Positions 21,215 through 34,470 of a DNA stretch of 64,000 bases are shown here, piece by piece. Source of the DNA: Clitoria ternatea (lineage: Eukaryota; Streptophyta; Magnoliopsida; Fabales; Fabaceae); the NCBI GenBank assembly GCA_037962975.1, contig CM075673.1:121353001-121417000 (forward strand), in the 5' to 3' direction. Each line of letters opens with the position of its first letter. Position 1 is the stretch's first letter. Both the position numbers and the translations under genes were made by a program. The notes beneath the pieces are model-generated. The model did not search any database and had not been told where the DNA came from. It worked only from the letters and a program-made list of their open reading frames with translations.

Positions 21215-22742
21215 TGTTAGTCCTCAAATTTTCAATAAAAGCTTTAATAAAAATTTCATAAAAATCATAAAAATTAGTTTAATTTGTTAGAAAATTAGGT
21301 TTTAAATTCAATAAATGGATGTTGTTGGAAATAATCTGCCCTTGATCAATTTTCTCTAGTTTTGCAGTGAAAAAGTAAAAAATTCAAGAGAAAATTAAAG
21401 ATACTGGAGGAGCTGACGCGTAGCATCAACCCCACACGTAGCGTGGTTACTTTTGATGCTGACGCTACGCATCACAGCCACGCGTAGCGTCAGAGCTGCG
21501 TGGACTCCACAGCCAGCTTGGCCAAGCACTCAGCTTTGACCAATTATTGGCCACCCCACTCAGCACAAATGGCCAAAACCGAATGGGGAACAAGGCCAAG
21601 TGGCAAGGCATGATTCATTTAATAATTCCCTCATGGCCACTTCAAGATGTTTAATGGAGGCTGAGTCAGGGGACTGACGCGTAGCATCAGCACCCTTGCT
21701 CAGCCCTATAAATAGGGCCATCCAACACCATTCTAAGCATCCCATCCCATCCAATCCCATTCTCATTCTTTTCTCTCTTTGTACTCGACTTTGAGTATTT
21801 ATTTTGTGAGTTTGTAGTTCTAGAATAGTTTTCTAGATACTTGAGAGTGTTTTGTTGTATTGTGATCGTTGTATCGTGAAGTTCTCCATCACTTTCGTAA
21901 TGTCAACCTCTGTAAGTGTTGTCTTTACTTTTACCATGTGTAGCTAATCTGTTTATGTTGGAATTGGTGAACTAATCTATTGAGTATAATGTTGTGAATT
22001 CGACCTCTGCATGTTTATGATTCAAGTCCATGTTAGTATTTCAATCTTTTATTAATATGAACATCAAACGGGAGAATGATTTTCATGTGTATTGAAACTT
22101 GTTTTATTAGTGTGAATGTCAAACGGGAGAATGATTATTCATGCTGTATTGAAACTTGTTTTGACGAAAGTAAAAGTTGGAATACCCTTGGTATCTCAAT
22201 TCTATAGGGGTTGTTAACCATTGTTGCCATAAGGTCAGGTCTTAATGCAAGTTTTTACTGAGAAAGCTCACGAGGGATCGGACTTTACGGTGAATTCTTA
22301 GAATTTATATCACGAGGGATCGGTTATAATGAATTTAAGCTGTAATGACATGAAACTTGATGATTAAATATGCATGTCTTGAGTTCCTCATTGTTATTCT
22401 AGACTAGGGATCCAATTTCCAACATAATTTGTCTATCTGTGTTTTATCCTCAAGTATCTTACCTATTCTAGTTTGCAACTCAACTTTTTAGATAGATTTT
22501 TTTATCTCATGAACAATTCAACCATGCTATCCTGTGAATATTGTATAAATTGTATATAAATCATTCTTTTGTCTATAACTTTCTTTATATTTACCATAGT
22601 AAATAGAAAATTACTGTTGTTATTGGACTTTCAATCCCAGTGGAACGATATGTAAATTTTGAAAACTACAAACGATTGGTGCGCTTGCCAATTAATGACC
22701 CGGTGGTAAACACAAACAAAAAACATTATTACCGGGCTAACA
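21215..22742 (+). repeat. Element B 3' LTR, also the 5' LTR of B'
   Basis: A 1,528-bp LTR (TG...CA), about 98% alike by eye to 1257-2803, with a TATA box at 21707-21714 and the ACGCGTAGCGT motif cluster at about 21,411-21,495 and 21,676-21,690. It lacks one 18-bp motif unit present in the left LTR. It is followed by a primer binding site rather than by host sequence, so it serves two internal regions. Confidence 0.9.
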
Positions 22743-22749
22743 AGTTTTC

Positions 22750-22768
22750 TGGCGCCGTCGCCGGGGAT
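22750..22768 (+). other. Primer binding site of B' (tRNA-Asp type, intact)
   Basis: TGGCGCCGTCGCCGGGGAT, the Athila-type site, seven bases after the LTR end. Confidence 0.85.
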
Positions 22769-22892
22769 TGAATTGTTTCAGTGAAACAGTAAATTTTTAA
22801 TTACTGTGGTAAATATTTTTACCTTAGTTAAATTTTTGTTATTTGTTTACTTTTACTTATTATTATACTAACTTTCTTTGTCTAGTTTGTGT

Positions 22893-23795
22893 ATGCAAAC
22901 CCGATCTACCGCAGGTAAAATTTATTTTGATCCTGAGATAGAAAGGTTTGTAAAGAAAATCAAGTCTTTGAAATCTAAAACACAATTTAATTCTTCTTCT
23001 ACCTCTAAAATTTTTGAAAATTCAAATATGGCTGCTGAAAGGAGAACATTGGGACAGTTTGCTGCTATTAATGGTCCACCCCAAGTTTTGGGAATGTTTC
23101 AAGGACCTGTTGTGCCAGTGGAGATTAAACCTGCTACTTTAAATATTATTCAAAATAATCAATTTGCTGGTTTAAATCATGAAGAACCGTATGAACATTT
23201 AACTATTTTTTATAAGTTATGCAGCACAATTGGTTTTGAACCCAATCAAGAAGAATCTGTTTATATGAGATTATTTTCTTTTTCATTGATTGGTAAAGCT
23301 AAAGAATGGTTTAAATCTTGCCCACCGGGTAGTTTTGCAAACGGGTTCGATGTTGAAAGAAAATTTTTGGAAAGATTTTATTCTTCTTCAAAATACTTTG
23401 AAGTCATGACAGCCATACATTCGTTTTCTCAAAATAATGATGAATCATTAGGAGAAACATGGGAACGATTCAAGGCACTTTTGAGAAAGTGTCCAAACCA
23501 CAACCTGGATGATGCCGAAAAGGTAAGAATTGTTTACCATGGTTTATTACCTCAGTTCAAGATGATGTTAGATGCTTGTGTAGGTGGTTCTTTAATGAAG
23601 AAGACTGTGGAGGAAGCTATTGAGATATTGGAATCAATGTCCATTAGTGACCATCAAGCTAAACCAGAAAGAGGTAATGTATAGGGTATGCTTGAACAAG
23701 GAGTAAATGATACAGTGTTAGTTCAGCAAAAATTGTTGATACAACAAATTGAGGCAATGAGTAAACAACTTGGAAAACTTCAAATTGAGGCAATG
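22893..23795 (+). pseudogene. Element B' gag, stopped and truncated
   Basis: ATG 22893 opens a gag frame nearly the same as that of element B (MQTRSTAGKIYF), without B's early stop. It reaches a TAG at 23682-23684, where element B has CAG. Homology with B goes on to about 23,781 (cttggaaaacttcaa), then a 13-base repeat of a nearby gag segment follows, and then unrelated minus-strand RNase H sequence of element G. All pol of B' and its 3' LTR are missing. Confidence 0.85.
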
Positions 23796-24838
23796 ATCTG
23801 GTGGTTGTGAAAGTAGGTTCGAAGGCGTCATTCGGATACAACCAGACTGTATGTGAATTTTTCAACCCTTTGGTATTGTGTTTTTGCTCCTTGTAAGGTT
23901 TTGCTAGTGAAGTAGATGGGTCACTAGATAGGGTCATCCTCTTGGACTAGGACCGAATCGACTGCGTCTGTCCTACTGAGAGGTAAAAAACAAGTTTTGA
24001 CCTAGGGTTGGGTCGTGTCAGGATCGGGGGAGATGCTAGGTAAGACTTTAGGTCCTGAAAAGCTTGTTCACATTATGAAGTCCACTCAAAAGAATCTATT
24101 TTCTTCAATATTTTGTAAAAGGGCGTAGACTTCTCTTTGAATTTTGAGAGAAAACGAGACAAAGCTGCAATCTGGCCAGTGAGACGTTGGACTTCCTTAA
24201 CATTGTGAGGGTTCCGTATTTCTAGTATGGCTTGACGTTGATCTGGATTCGCCTCATGTATCCTAGGAATTTCCTGCCTTGGACCCCAAAGGAGCATTTC
24301 TATGGGTTCAGGCGTATGTTGTGTTTTTGAAGCTCTGTGAATGGTTCTTCCAGGTCTTGGACATGCGACTCTACTGCCTTAGTTTTGACTACCATATCAT
24401 CTACGTATACCTCCACGTTTCGACCAATTTACTTAGTGAAAATCTTGTCCACCAACCATTGATAAGTGGCTCCCGTATTCTTTAAGCCGAAAGGCATTAC
24501 CCGGTAACAAAAGTTTGCACCTCCGGGGATGAAGGTTGTTTTCTCCTTGTCTTTGGGATCTATTTTGATTTGGTTATAACCCGAGTAGCCATCCATAAAG
24601 TTAAGGATCCTGTAATCTAAGGTACTATCCACCAGACGATCAATGTTAGGTAATGGATAAGGGTCTTTATGGTATACCTTGTTTAAATCGGTGAAATCGA
24701 CACACATTCGTCATTTACCACTTGACTTCTTCACCATAACAACATTAGACAGCTAAGTTGGGTGTTTCACTTCCCGAATGAAGTTTACAGATACGAGTTT
24801 GTTTGTCTCCTCTTTTACAGCAGCTCTCTTGTCAGGTC
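23796..24838 (-). pseudogene. Element G (left part): degenerate Tat-like RT and RNase H
   Basis: On the minus strand, 24707-24429 encodes RT motifs (CVDFTDLNKVYHKDPYPLPN; FMDGYSGYNQI; VMPFGLKNTGATYQ). 24297-24073 covers the RT/RNase H connection (QAILEIRNPHNVKEVQRLTG), and 23,940-23,800 gives the RNase H start (PIYFTSKTLQGAKTQYQRVEK) with stops and frame changes. The element breaks off inside RNase H at the B' junction. Its upstream half lies at 42523-45019, separated by the insertion of F. It is not functional. Confidence 0.82.
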
Positions 24839-25202
24839 TGTCACCCCCGCTTCTCCAGACCCGAATCTCGATGTAATCAAGATAATTAATTAATAAAAAT
24901 GCATGTAAATTTTTCGCATTTGAAATAATATGTAAAACACCTCAATGATTACATCAAGATCCGAATCACAGAAAACCGAAGAGTGAGATTTGATCATTTA
25001 TAACTGGATCATAAAATAAATCGCCCATGATTATATACATAAATAACAGAGTTTGCAGCGGAAGAAGAATATATATACAGGGCATACGCCTAGTCCCATA
25101 TATGAAAATATGAGAAAAGGCTCGGCAAAGCATGTAAGCATACAACACAAGCCTATTAGGCCACAATCAATCTCACACATGAATCATAAACATGCATTGC
25201 CT

Positions 25203-25205
<3 letters not shown>

Positions 25206-25245
<40 letters not shown>
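25206..25245. repeat. (TA)n microsatellite
   Basis: About 20 TA units in a row, inside element F. Confidence 0.95.
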
Positions 25246-25248
<3 letters not shown>

Positions 25249-27504
25249 TCTATATGGTCATGCAACATACATCACCAATGTCCATATTCCACAATTGACC
25301 ATATTCCATCCAACCTTAAAAATCATGTATCATCAACGCTTATACATTCCCAAAATGGATGACATAACCAACATCATTTTAATCATCAAATGAGTACAAC
25401 CCCAATACCTCAAATATCAATACATCATTCATATGCGTTGTCATCTATATAATATAATCAAATCAATGATTATCAATTGTTATCTTATATGATTCAATCA
25501 TCACATCATAATTAACATTTGTTGCCGGCCAATGCATCCCATTATAGTTATTTACCTTCTCTAAAGCTTTAGTTCAAAGATTCAATCTCATCCCATGACA
25601 ACCCTGCATCATAATGCTAAAAATAGACAACATGGGAGAAAAAGTTATACATTTCAAATGACAAATATGAATACAATTAAGATTATGTGCATATGCATAT
25701 TAATATCATGTATGCTTTGTTAAAATCAACAATAGTCATCATAACTACTCATTTCACTAACATATACATATAACATATTTATCAATCATTTCATAGCAAA
25801 GCAAGCACATACACACATCATTTCTCAATACTACAATGGGCCAACATCATTGTCATCAACCATAGACAAACAAGCCCTTCATCACATTAGGCCATCACAT
25901 GCAACATTATCATAATTAATATCTTTTTGTTGTATTCATATTTTATATGTTGTGTTTTAAGTATTCATTTACCCATCTCATCATCATCATATCTCAATCT
26001 CAATCATCATTAATCATCATCACCTTTTGGCATATCTCCATGCTATATGCAAATGCTCTTAGGCTAATGCATATGCATAATGGAATTATCAACAGCAAAT
26101 GCAGATCTGACTGTGGAAATAAACACCAATTATGGGTTCAATGCATGATCACATACCATGCCCCTACTGCAGTAGTATAATGTGTACACATATCTCATAA
26201 TGCATGCATAATCACCAATTTTACTAGTACCAAACCGCTTCACCCATTTTACAACACCGGTCATTTTCACCATGACTGCAGTAAACAACATAATCAACAA
26301 TATAAGGTGTTGCAGGCCAACCATGACTCACATCATGGAAGCTGTGATCCAAAGGACCACCGGGGACACCTGCTCCTCAAGAGCCACCCCCCACGAGGGT
26401 CAACCATATGCTGCTCCCATAGCTTAGCATGGGAAGCTTCGTGACTCACACATTGAGTCACAGGGGAACAATATATGCTTATGCACTGAGTTGCCCTCCC
26501 ACTGGGCCAACCGGGGGAGTCCCCTAAACATTCTAACACCGGCAACGTATGATATGCCATGGATACAAATGCCAATCAATGCATTCTCACACTATACATC
26601 CTATCATGCACTCATCAATCATCATCATCATCAACACCAACACCATTATACAATCTTTAGTGGATTTTATCATTGTTGGTTTAGCCATTGTTTTCAAGTC
26701 TTAAGTGTGGCATTTCATTTCAACATAATTTTCATCATACATGCAAGTCAATACTTGCAACATTCACAATGACATCACAAACATCAACAACATTCATCAA
26801 TCTTTCATCAATATCACCACATAATCTCTTAGTGGATTTTCATCTTATTGATCATTACCATTGTTTCATATATTAGTGCGGCATCACAATAATTCATTGA
26901 TATAATTCAAACCATACATACAAGATTACACTTGTATCAATCACAATGGCATTCAACAATTCATCAATAATAACAATCATCCTTTTATTCAAGGAAATGA
27001 TCAACATCATCATCCATCATCATTCATTATCGATGTCATCTCTGATTCATCGATTTATAATAAATACATTGTCATGCAATCATCCCTCATTAGTTCCATC
27101 ATCATACAAGGGTGTGTTATACAATAATCATTATACAATTTTCCATTATCAACCATCATAACATATTATTATTATTATTATTAGTGGTGGACTTTCATGT
27201 CTTTATAACATGTCTTAGGCACATATATATTTGCCAATATCCCAATTCAATATCAAACACCGCCAAAAACACACCATAATTATATACCCTTTATACATTC
27301 ATATGGTTCTCCAAGATGAAACAAAATTTGAATAACAACAAGCTCATGACAATTTCAACATTAAGGTATATGAGGGATACAACAATATCATCATGCATTG
27401 ATTTTTGAAATGTATTAAAATTTGTACAACCAATTACATAAATGCATCATGACTTTCAACACCCAACACAGCATCAAGATTTAAGCATTTTTGAGGAAAC
27501 AGGA

Positions 27505-27880
27505 CCATGAATCTATTCAGGAGGGTCCATGAATCGATTCAAGCGTTTCTGGAGTCCTGACGGCCACAAAACAGGGCCATGAATCGATTCAACCCATTGC
27601 ATGTCAATTCATGCATTCTTGGAGGGATGGGGTTCACAAATCAGAGGGATGAATCGATTCCCACAATAAGGTGAATCGATTTACGCATGCTAAAGGTGCA
27701 GGGGTTCACAATTCAACAGGATGAATTGATTCATATGGGAGTGGGAGATTTTAGGAATAGAGCCTTGAATCGATTCATTTTCTAGTGTGAATTGATTCAC
27801 ACATTTCTGCAAAAATGCACAGTAAAACCAAAGAGCTTTGAATCGATTCACAATAGTGTGTGAATCGATTCATGATAGCA
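27505..27880. repeat. Cluster of the palindrome TGAATCGATTCA in element F
   Basis: About eleven copies of TGAATCGATTCA or one-base variants (for example near 27506, 27529, 27588, 27645, 27669, 27719, 27765, 27788, 27838 and 27859) occur in under 400 bp. They are separated by unrelated spacers of 10-60 bp. The core is a perfect inverted repeat. Confidence 0.85.
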
Positions 27881-29308
27881 TAGAGACCATTTTATGTAGA
27901 AAAGTCACATTTTTGAACTTCTAACTACCTATCTTTTTCATATCAAATCCAATGGCCACCAAATTTTGACACAACCATATACACACCATTTATGATGCGT
28001 GACCACCGACCGCATTCAAAAATTCCCAAAAATGAGGGAATTATGCGCATAATTGGGTTTAGACCATTTTATGGTATTTTCATGCAACTTAAGGGTCTAT
28101 TCTCAATGGAATTGACCCATTCCAATATTCACAAGTCACAATTCATGTATGTTTGCTAGTATGACCACCCTAAGCCATCAATTTTTCTTAAAACTCATTT
28201 TGACCCCATGAGTTCCTCAATTTTACATAAAACTATGAAAATTCATCTTTTTTTTCATACCACAATCATTCATTCAACATCCTAATGCCTAACTCACATT
28301 CACATCTATACACAAGACTCATATGCATTGTCTTTCAATCTTATCATCAATACCATCACAATGGCAATCACATTCAATGCCAAGCATTCACATGAAATTC
28401 TCAATTCACAAAACATATACTTCATCCCCTCAAGGATGGTTTATTAACATGTACATATCTCAACCCCTCATGGGTTATTCATCATCAACACATCATTCTC
28501 ATCAAAGAGGCAACTAAACATTTATCATCTCATATACACATAATTCCCGAGGCCAATAATTTGCCAATTATTTTATTCATCAAACTTCATCCATCTTATC
28601 ATTTCAACATAAATATGGCAAGGCAAGCATGAGTACAATCATATACATCCACCATCAATCATTTAACTCATGCAATTGAAATGTAAATTCATTTCCTACC
28701 TCAAGAGAAAAGCCGCAATGATCCGCACGTTCCAAACATTCTGAACGTTCCGCCACATTGCCCGGATTACCATCTCCTATTAACACACACATATACATAT
28801 GCACTTAATCAATGAGCAATCTCAAGACATCATCACAAGTTTAAGTAATTGACAACATTATTTAGGGTTCAAGATCAAGTCCTAGACTTGTTAAAATGCC
28901 TATTTACATACTTAGGTTAGGTTTCAGGAATTCCTTCCCCAAAACCAAGATATCCTAAGTCTAAATGGGCTAACCATACCCAACAACAACATCCCTTTCA
29001 TCATTCATACTGTATTCTTCATTACTTAAACCATCCACTTGCCATTATTTCATTCAAATCCATCATAAGCCTCTTAGCTCCTTTTATCATCATCTATCAA
29101 CCAATTCAATGGCACACAACATGGTCTTGGACCTTATCAAGTCACATTCTTATTTCACTAATCCCTCATATTCACTATGGTTTTAGTGTTCATATTCATC
29201 ATTTCATATTCATAACAACACTTATTTATAAGTTTCATCATCAATGGTTTTCTATCACTATCACCATATACACATTCCTAAATCTTAGGATTAGGATTCT
29301 TTAGAGTT

Positions 29309-29313
29309 CAATA
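29309..29313. repeat. Left target-site duplication of element D
   Basis: caata, repeated exactly at 41450-41454. Confidence 0.9.
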
Positions 29314-30589
29314 TGTTAGGGAATCCCTAGTGTATGAGCAGCGGAAATACAAGGATTCCCATAGGATTTGCAAAGCGCCGTGTTTCAAAGCATAAGACAA
29401 ACACACACAAAAATTGCGTTTTAGGATTACCTCTTGAAGAATATCGAAGTAATCGTAGCCTCGTCCTTTAGGAGTCCACACGAGTACTCCCACCAGAAAT
29501 GCTACACCTTCCAAATGCTAGTTTGACGGCGTGTAGCTTTTGTCACTTTTGTGTATTTTATGTCTCTTTTTGGGGCGCCGCCTATGAGCATCTTATGCTC
29601 TATTTATAGGCTTAGGTTTGACCTAATTTGCTCTCTAAAGAGTGGGCTCCTTACTCATTCTAAATGAGTTAGGCCTAATAGTCTTATTTTAGTCCAACTA
29701 AAATAAAAAGCTATTTTCTGATGGGCTTACTCTATGTGTGTGACCCTATAGGTAAAATACTCGGTTATATTAATAATAAACTATTTTATTATTAGTATAA
29801 AATAAGAGCGGCATCTAGCAATGCATCATTATGTCCAAATATTATTTATTATCAATATAACCTATAAGTGATAATTATTTTATATGTTTGTTCCTTTTGT
29901 CACGATATCCTAATTGGGCCCAAGGCATGTCGCATCATCCTTGTACGGTCCAATTTATTTTACTTGATATCGGAGTAGACTTTATCCGAATAAATATCCA
30001 ATATTTATTCTTTCTAGCATGGCCATGCATTTCCTTAGTCTCACTCCATCAAGTGCCCTATAGATATCACTCATGTCATATAGGAGAGACCAATCCCATC
30101 TACATCACTCACATCCCTCTACATAATTTGTTCATTGCCTAACCATAACCTTTATAGTCCTCTTATTACAGAAGACATTTGATTGTATTAAAACAATAAA
30201 CTCCTTATGTAGGAATCGTAGTGACTTCAGGTCAAAGGACTACATATACCATTATCACATTTAGAATCGTTTATGATATTCATGTAACGATCCATGCAAC
30301 GTTCTCATGGTGGGTCTGTCCAGTACATCATTACTCTTAATGTGTACCCGTATGAAGACTTGATATCATTTATATCCATGATCTATGAAATCAGATCATC
30401 AGTACACTCACACACTAGTTTTAATGTATTTACATGTCCCCACGTAAATACTTGACTAGGGATATTTTAGGAATAACTCTTATATAACCTATTACTCCAA
30501 GGATAAATAAAGGTTGTTAAACTATTTAACAAAAATGACTTATTCAAAATGATGCGTCCTATATAGGCTTTTAGTGCATATTTCCAACA
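29314..30589 (-). repeat. Element D 3' LTR
   Basis: A 1,276-bp LTR matching 36348-36616 plus 40443-41449. Bases 30590-30606 just outside are atctcccacttgcactt; on the minus strand this is a polypurine tract (AAGTGGGAGAT). Confidence 0.9.
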
Positions 30590-30802
30590 ATCTCCCACTT
30601 GCACTTAAAGTCAATAAGGTTAATGCCTAATGACATCTACAGTGCCCTTATGCTTTTACTATGTAAGCGGTTTTACTAGTGGGTTCCCAACAATTTTGTT
30701 GGTATGCACATTGCATATTTTCATATCTTCTAAAGATGGAACTATTTAAGTATATGCTTGGATTAATCCACTTCCTTATATTGTTCTATGGTTCCATTGT
30801 CA

Positions 30803-31640
30803 TCACAGTGGAAACTCATAGGGTATAAAATATTTGGAATGATTAAATGTAAATTGACTTCTCTTGTAATTTAACATAGCAAAATACTTAGATTTGTTAG
30901 TAGAACCAATGATTGTTTCTTGCTTTGAACCTTTCAAGCATACATCACAACCATCTTGACAACACATATATTTTGATTGCAATCTTAAGTCTTTCAAATT
31001 AATCAAAAGATTGGCATCGATGTAACCTTTACAATGAGCTCATCTTCCATTTATCAAGATTAAATCCTTAGTCATTCTCAAGTGTTTAAGGATACTCTTG
31101 ATTATAGAATGAGAATATTATTAGTTCTAGAAGAAGCATGTCTTTTGCATGTAATACTAGAACTATAATTATGCAGTTACTAACCCTTTTATAGTCACAA
31201 GATTTATCTTCATTCTTTAATAAAGATTCTAGCTTCTAAAAGCTTGCTTTAGTCCATAAATAGAACATTTGCAGTTCACATACCTTCCTAGATGTTTTAG
31301 GCATAAAAGGCCTTTAGGTTGTGTCACATACACATCCTCAAAATGATTTCCATCTTGACATCTATCTACCATATCTCATAATGGTGGTATACTGCTACAA
31401 CAAGCAGGATCTAAATGGTTTTTAAGCTAATTGAATTTTGTCAATCTTGCTTTTAAAGGTACTTTTATTACCATCCATGTTTAGTTTTCCTTTTGAAAAC
31501 CCACTTGCATCCTATAGGTTTTACCCTTTAGGTGCGTCAACCAAGGTTCATACCTTGTTAATATACATGGAACCCATTTTAAATCCCATGGTCTTATGCC
31601 ATGTCTTAGAATCTAAACTTGCATTGGCCTCTTCATAAGA
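30803..31640 (-). pseudogene. Element D remnants of copia RT and RNase H
   Basis: Minus-strand reading of 31640-31470 gives ANASLDSKTWHKTMGFKM, then NKV-stop-TLVDAPKG, then a frame change; this matches the start of copia RT (W-T-LV-PKG-KPIGCKWVFK). At 31006-30803 the reading GSKQETIIGSTNKSKYFAM matches the copia RNase H segment with the form SKQET-STTEAEY. Stops and frame changes are many. These two islands fix both superfamily and orientation. Confidence 0.7.
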
Positions 31641-33800
31641 AGCTTGGTCATTTAGCAATATGCCTCCTTCCTGATTTATAAGATATCCATATCTTTCAGG
31701 TTGGTGACATATCCTATTTGATCTTACGCAAGTCTTGTGCTACCGGAGCTAAGGATTTCACAACACTTTGTGATTTCTGCTCCAAGTCCATCCTTGACTT
31801 TTAAATGCTTTGTGATACTTGAATTTCTTCAAGTTCTATCATCCTCCCACTGATTCTTTAAGGGATGTACTCTTATTCAAGAATACAATATTCTAAGCAA
31901 CAAGCCTTTTATTCTCAGATGAATTGTAGAACTGATAACCCTTAGCTTTCTTTGGGTATCTCACAGAAGACATTTATCTAATTTGGATCTGACCTTGTTA
32001 GAGTTGGATGCTCTATAGAAGCATCATAGTTCCAAATTATTAGTAAAGACATACTAGGTTTCTTCCTAGTCCATATCATATATGGTTTCTTTAAGAAAGT
32101 CTAAGATGGAACATGGTTAAGTGTGGAAATTTTGTTAATAAAGGAACGTTGAAGGAGTTAAAGATGTTTGATAATAATCAATAATCAAACTATGTCCAAC
32201 AAGGTTTGACTTTTCCCTATAGAGATGCTATTAAGGCATTCCATGAGGAATGAGTTAAGAGGTAATCTCTCACTCTATTAGATAGTTATCAAACTTATAG
32301 CTCAAATTATTTGCTATCTTGATCTAATCAAGAGCTTTAATTTTCTTGCCAATTTGGTTTTTCACTTCATTATGAATTCTTTGAACTTTTCAAAGACTTT
32401 CTAACTTATGTTACATAAATCCATACTCATTGACTTTTCAATTAGTATGTTGAAGTATTGAAAAACATATCAAGTTATTGTTCCAATAGGCCCACATACA
32501 TCGTTATGTATTAGATAATAGATTACTCATCTTTTCAATGAATGAGGTCTCAATTATCTCTCCAATAAATAAGATTTACATGTCTCCATTGATTCCAAAA
32601 TCAAAAAGAATCCATATACCCATATTAATGGTATTTAGAAAATGTGTTTCTTATCCATTTGCCTTAGGAGACAATACCATGTAAGTAAAGTTCAAAATCA
32701 CTTATTTTAACATACTTTGGCAGTTGTTATAAATGGGTGTTTTAAGATTTAGGATGTGGAATCCATTACTCAATTGTGTATCAACATCCATTTGAAGAAA
32801 TAAAGTTATTTTATAATAAGAAAAACATTTCTTGTCTAACAAGAAACAATATGCACAATGTCTAGTTCACTAACTAGCCCAATAGGTAAAGATCTTATCT
32901 TTATTGTAGCAACTTTTGCTCAATTTTACACAGATTTCTCCACCCTTAACAAGTGATCTACTTCCTTGATCTTTCAAAATTTGAGATCTACTACTAGTAT
33001 CTGATACTAATGTTAGTGAAGTAAAATAACTTGACTTCTATAACATGACCTGTAGTGGAAGTCTTACTTCCCTTTCTTTTGAACTCCTTCAAGTTCTATA
33101 GACAAATTATTTCAATGTCTTATTTTGGCTAAAACTGAAAACAATTTCCTTTCTTGATCACCTTTTAGACTTCCAGACCAACTTGGCCCTAATAAAGTCT
33201 GTATACGATCATATCGTATATCTCCCATATATTCATATTGCCTTTTACAGCTCAGAGTTTATGCAGACTCCATAGGGTATTCAAGACCCAACCATAGATG
33301 ATATATAAGCCAAACATGACACACTGCCACTTCATCTTTAATGAAGATAATTCTCAAGTCTTAATACCTATCTAGGCATTTTTCTAGATAAAGTGTCCTT
33401 CCAAAGAACAGATTGCAATAAAACAATATTTGGTATATCATGGTTATTCTAAAACAAATTACATACAAATCTATCATTTCTATTTAAAACATATTTAAAT
33501 TTTGGTCATTAAATAAATATGTTGTCTCCCACTATTTTGATTCAAAACAAATACCCTCACTGAATCATAAAAAATCTCATTGGAAGATTTTTCTAGTGGG
33601 CCAAGATCCATATTTGGCCTAGTGTTAAGTCAGCTTTGGCTGATCTCCCAACCCTTGGTTATTTAGGTAGGAAACACATTTCCAATTACATCTCATGCAA
33701 CTCTTGGATGATTGAGTGGGTAACTCTTTACCCTTATTCATCTTATGAATTTAAGCTCAATCCTTACGCCTCTAAGTTATTTTCAATCCAATTGAAAAAC
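31641..33800 (-). other. Element D internal region, too decayed to assign
   Basis: By position it should hold integrase and gag of a copia element. I could not read convincing motifs on either strand; short stop-ridden frames only. Confidence 0.5.
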
Positions 33801-33809
33801 TTAGTTAAG

Positions 33810-34325
33810 TTTAGGCCTAATAAAAATAATTTGGATATTACAATTATCCCATCGCGCCTTACTAATATAAATGATAGCACCCTGCTTTGGCAGGCCCACT
33901 ATTTATTGACATTAGTCTCGACGAGTGTTACTTATTAGAAGGCGTTTAAACTTAATATTAACGCTTCTAGGTTCTTCAATCTGATTAAAGTTACCTAGAT
34001 AAGTCCAATAACAAATGGTTGGATAATCCAATTATCCATCATCCTTTACTAATATTAATAAAAGCACCATGCTTTGGCAGAACCTACACTTTATTAAAAC
34101 TAGCATTGATGACTGTTGTTTATTAGAACGTGTTTTAGACTATTCATACCTTTAGGCTTTTCCAATCCAATTGAAAAATGTCTATTTGAATAAAACTTAA
34201 TAATACTTGGATAATCCAATTATCCAATCATGTCCTACTAAACATAAATAAAGGCACCCAACTATGACGTGACCTGTATTTTATTTATATCAAGTTAGAC
34301 GTTATTACTTATTGGAAGGTATGAT
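33810..34325. repeat. Three diverged ~185-bp tandem units in element D
   Basis: The series ttggata..-ccaattatcc-cctactaa-taaa.gcaccc-tgctttggcag-tattta-ttattagaagg recurs at about 33,830, 34,020 and 34,205, each time clearly related but with many changes. It lies in the leader side of the element. Confidence 0.65.
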
Positions 34326-34447
34326 TGTCAGGCTTGAGGGATTTCAATTTTCTTATTGTTCATTACCGACTTTTATTAAACACTTTAACGCAAAATAAAA
34401 CCCCAAAACATGCAATCAAAATTGTGAGATGGTTATGGTCTTCCTAG

Positions 34448-34470
34448 AAAATAAAATAAAATAAAATAAA
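34448..34470. repeat. (AAAAT)n microsatellite
   Basis: Short run of aaaat units near the middle of element D. Confidence 0.85.

Larger units (their letters stand above)
1257..22742 (+). mobile_element. Element B: Athila-like Ty3/gypsy retrotransposon, split by element C
   Basis: The element consists of 5' LTR 1257-2803, primer binding site, gag, protease, RT-RNase H, integrase, a non-coding 3' part (7973-8963 and 21016-21214), polypurine tract and 3' LTR 21215-22742. Element C is inserted between 8963 and 21016. The tRNA-Asp type primer site, the DLGAS protease motif and the gag sequence are typical of the Athila group. No envelope-like third ORF is seen after integrase. Coding regions contain a stop, several frame changes and an RT deletion, so the copy is dead. 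The 5 bases before the left LTR are ttgcc; no matching right flank exists because the 3' LTR runs into a second internal region (B'). Confidence 0.85.
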
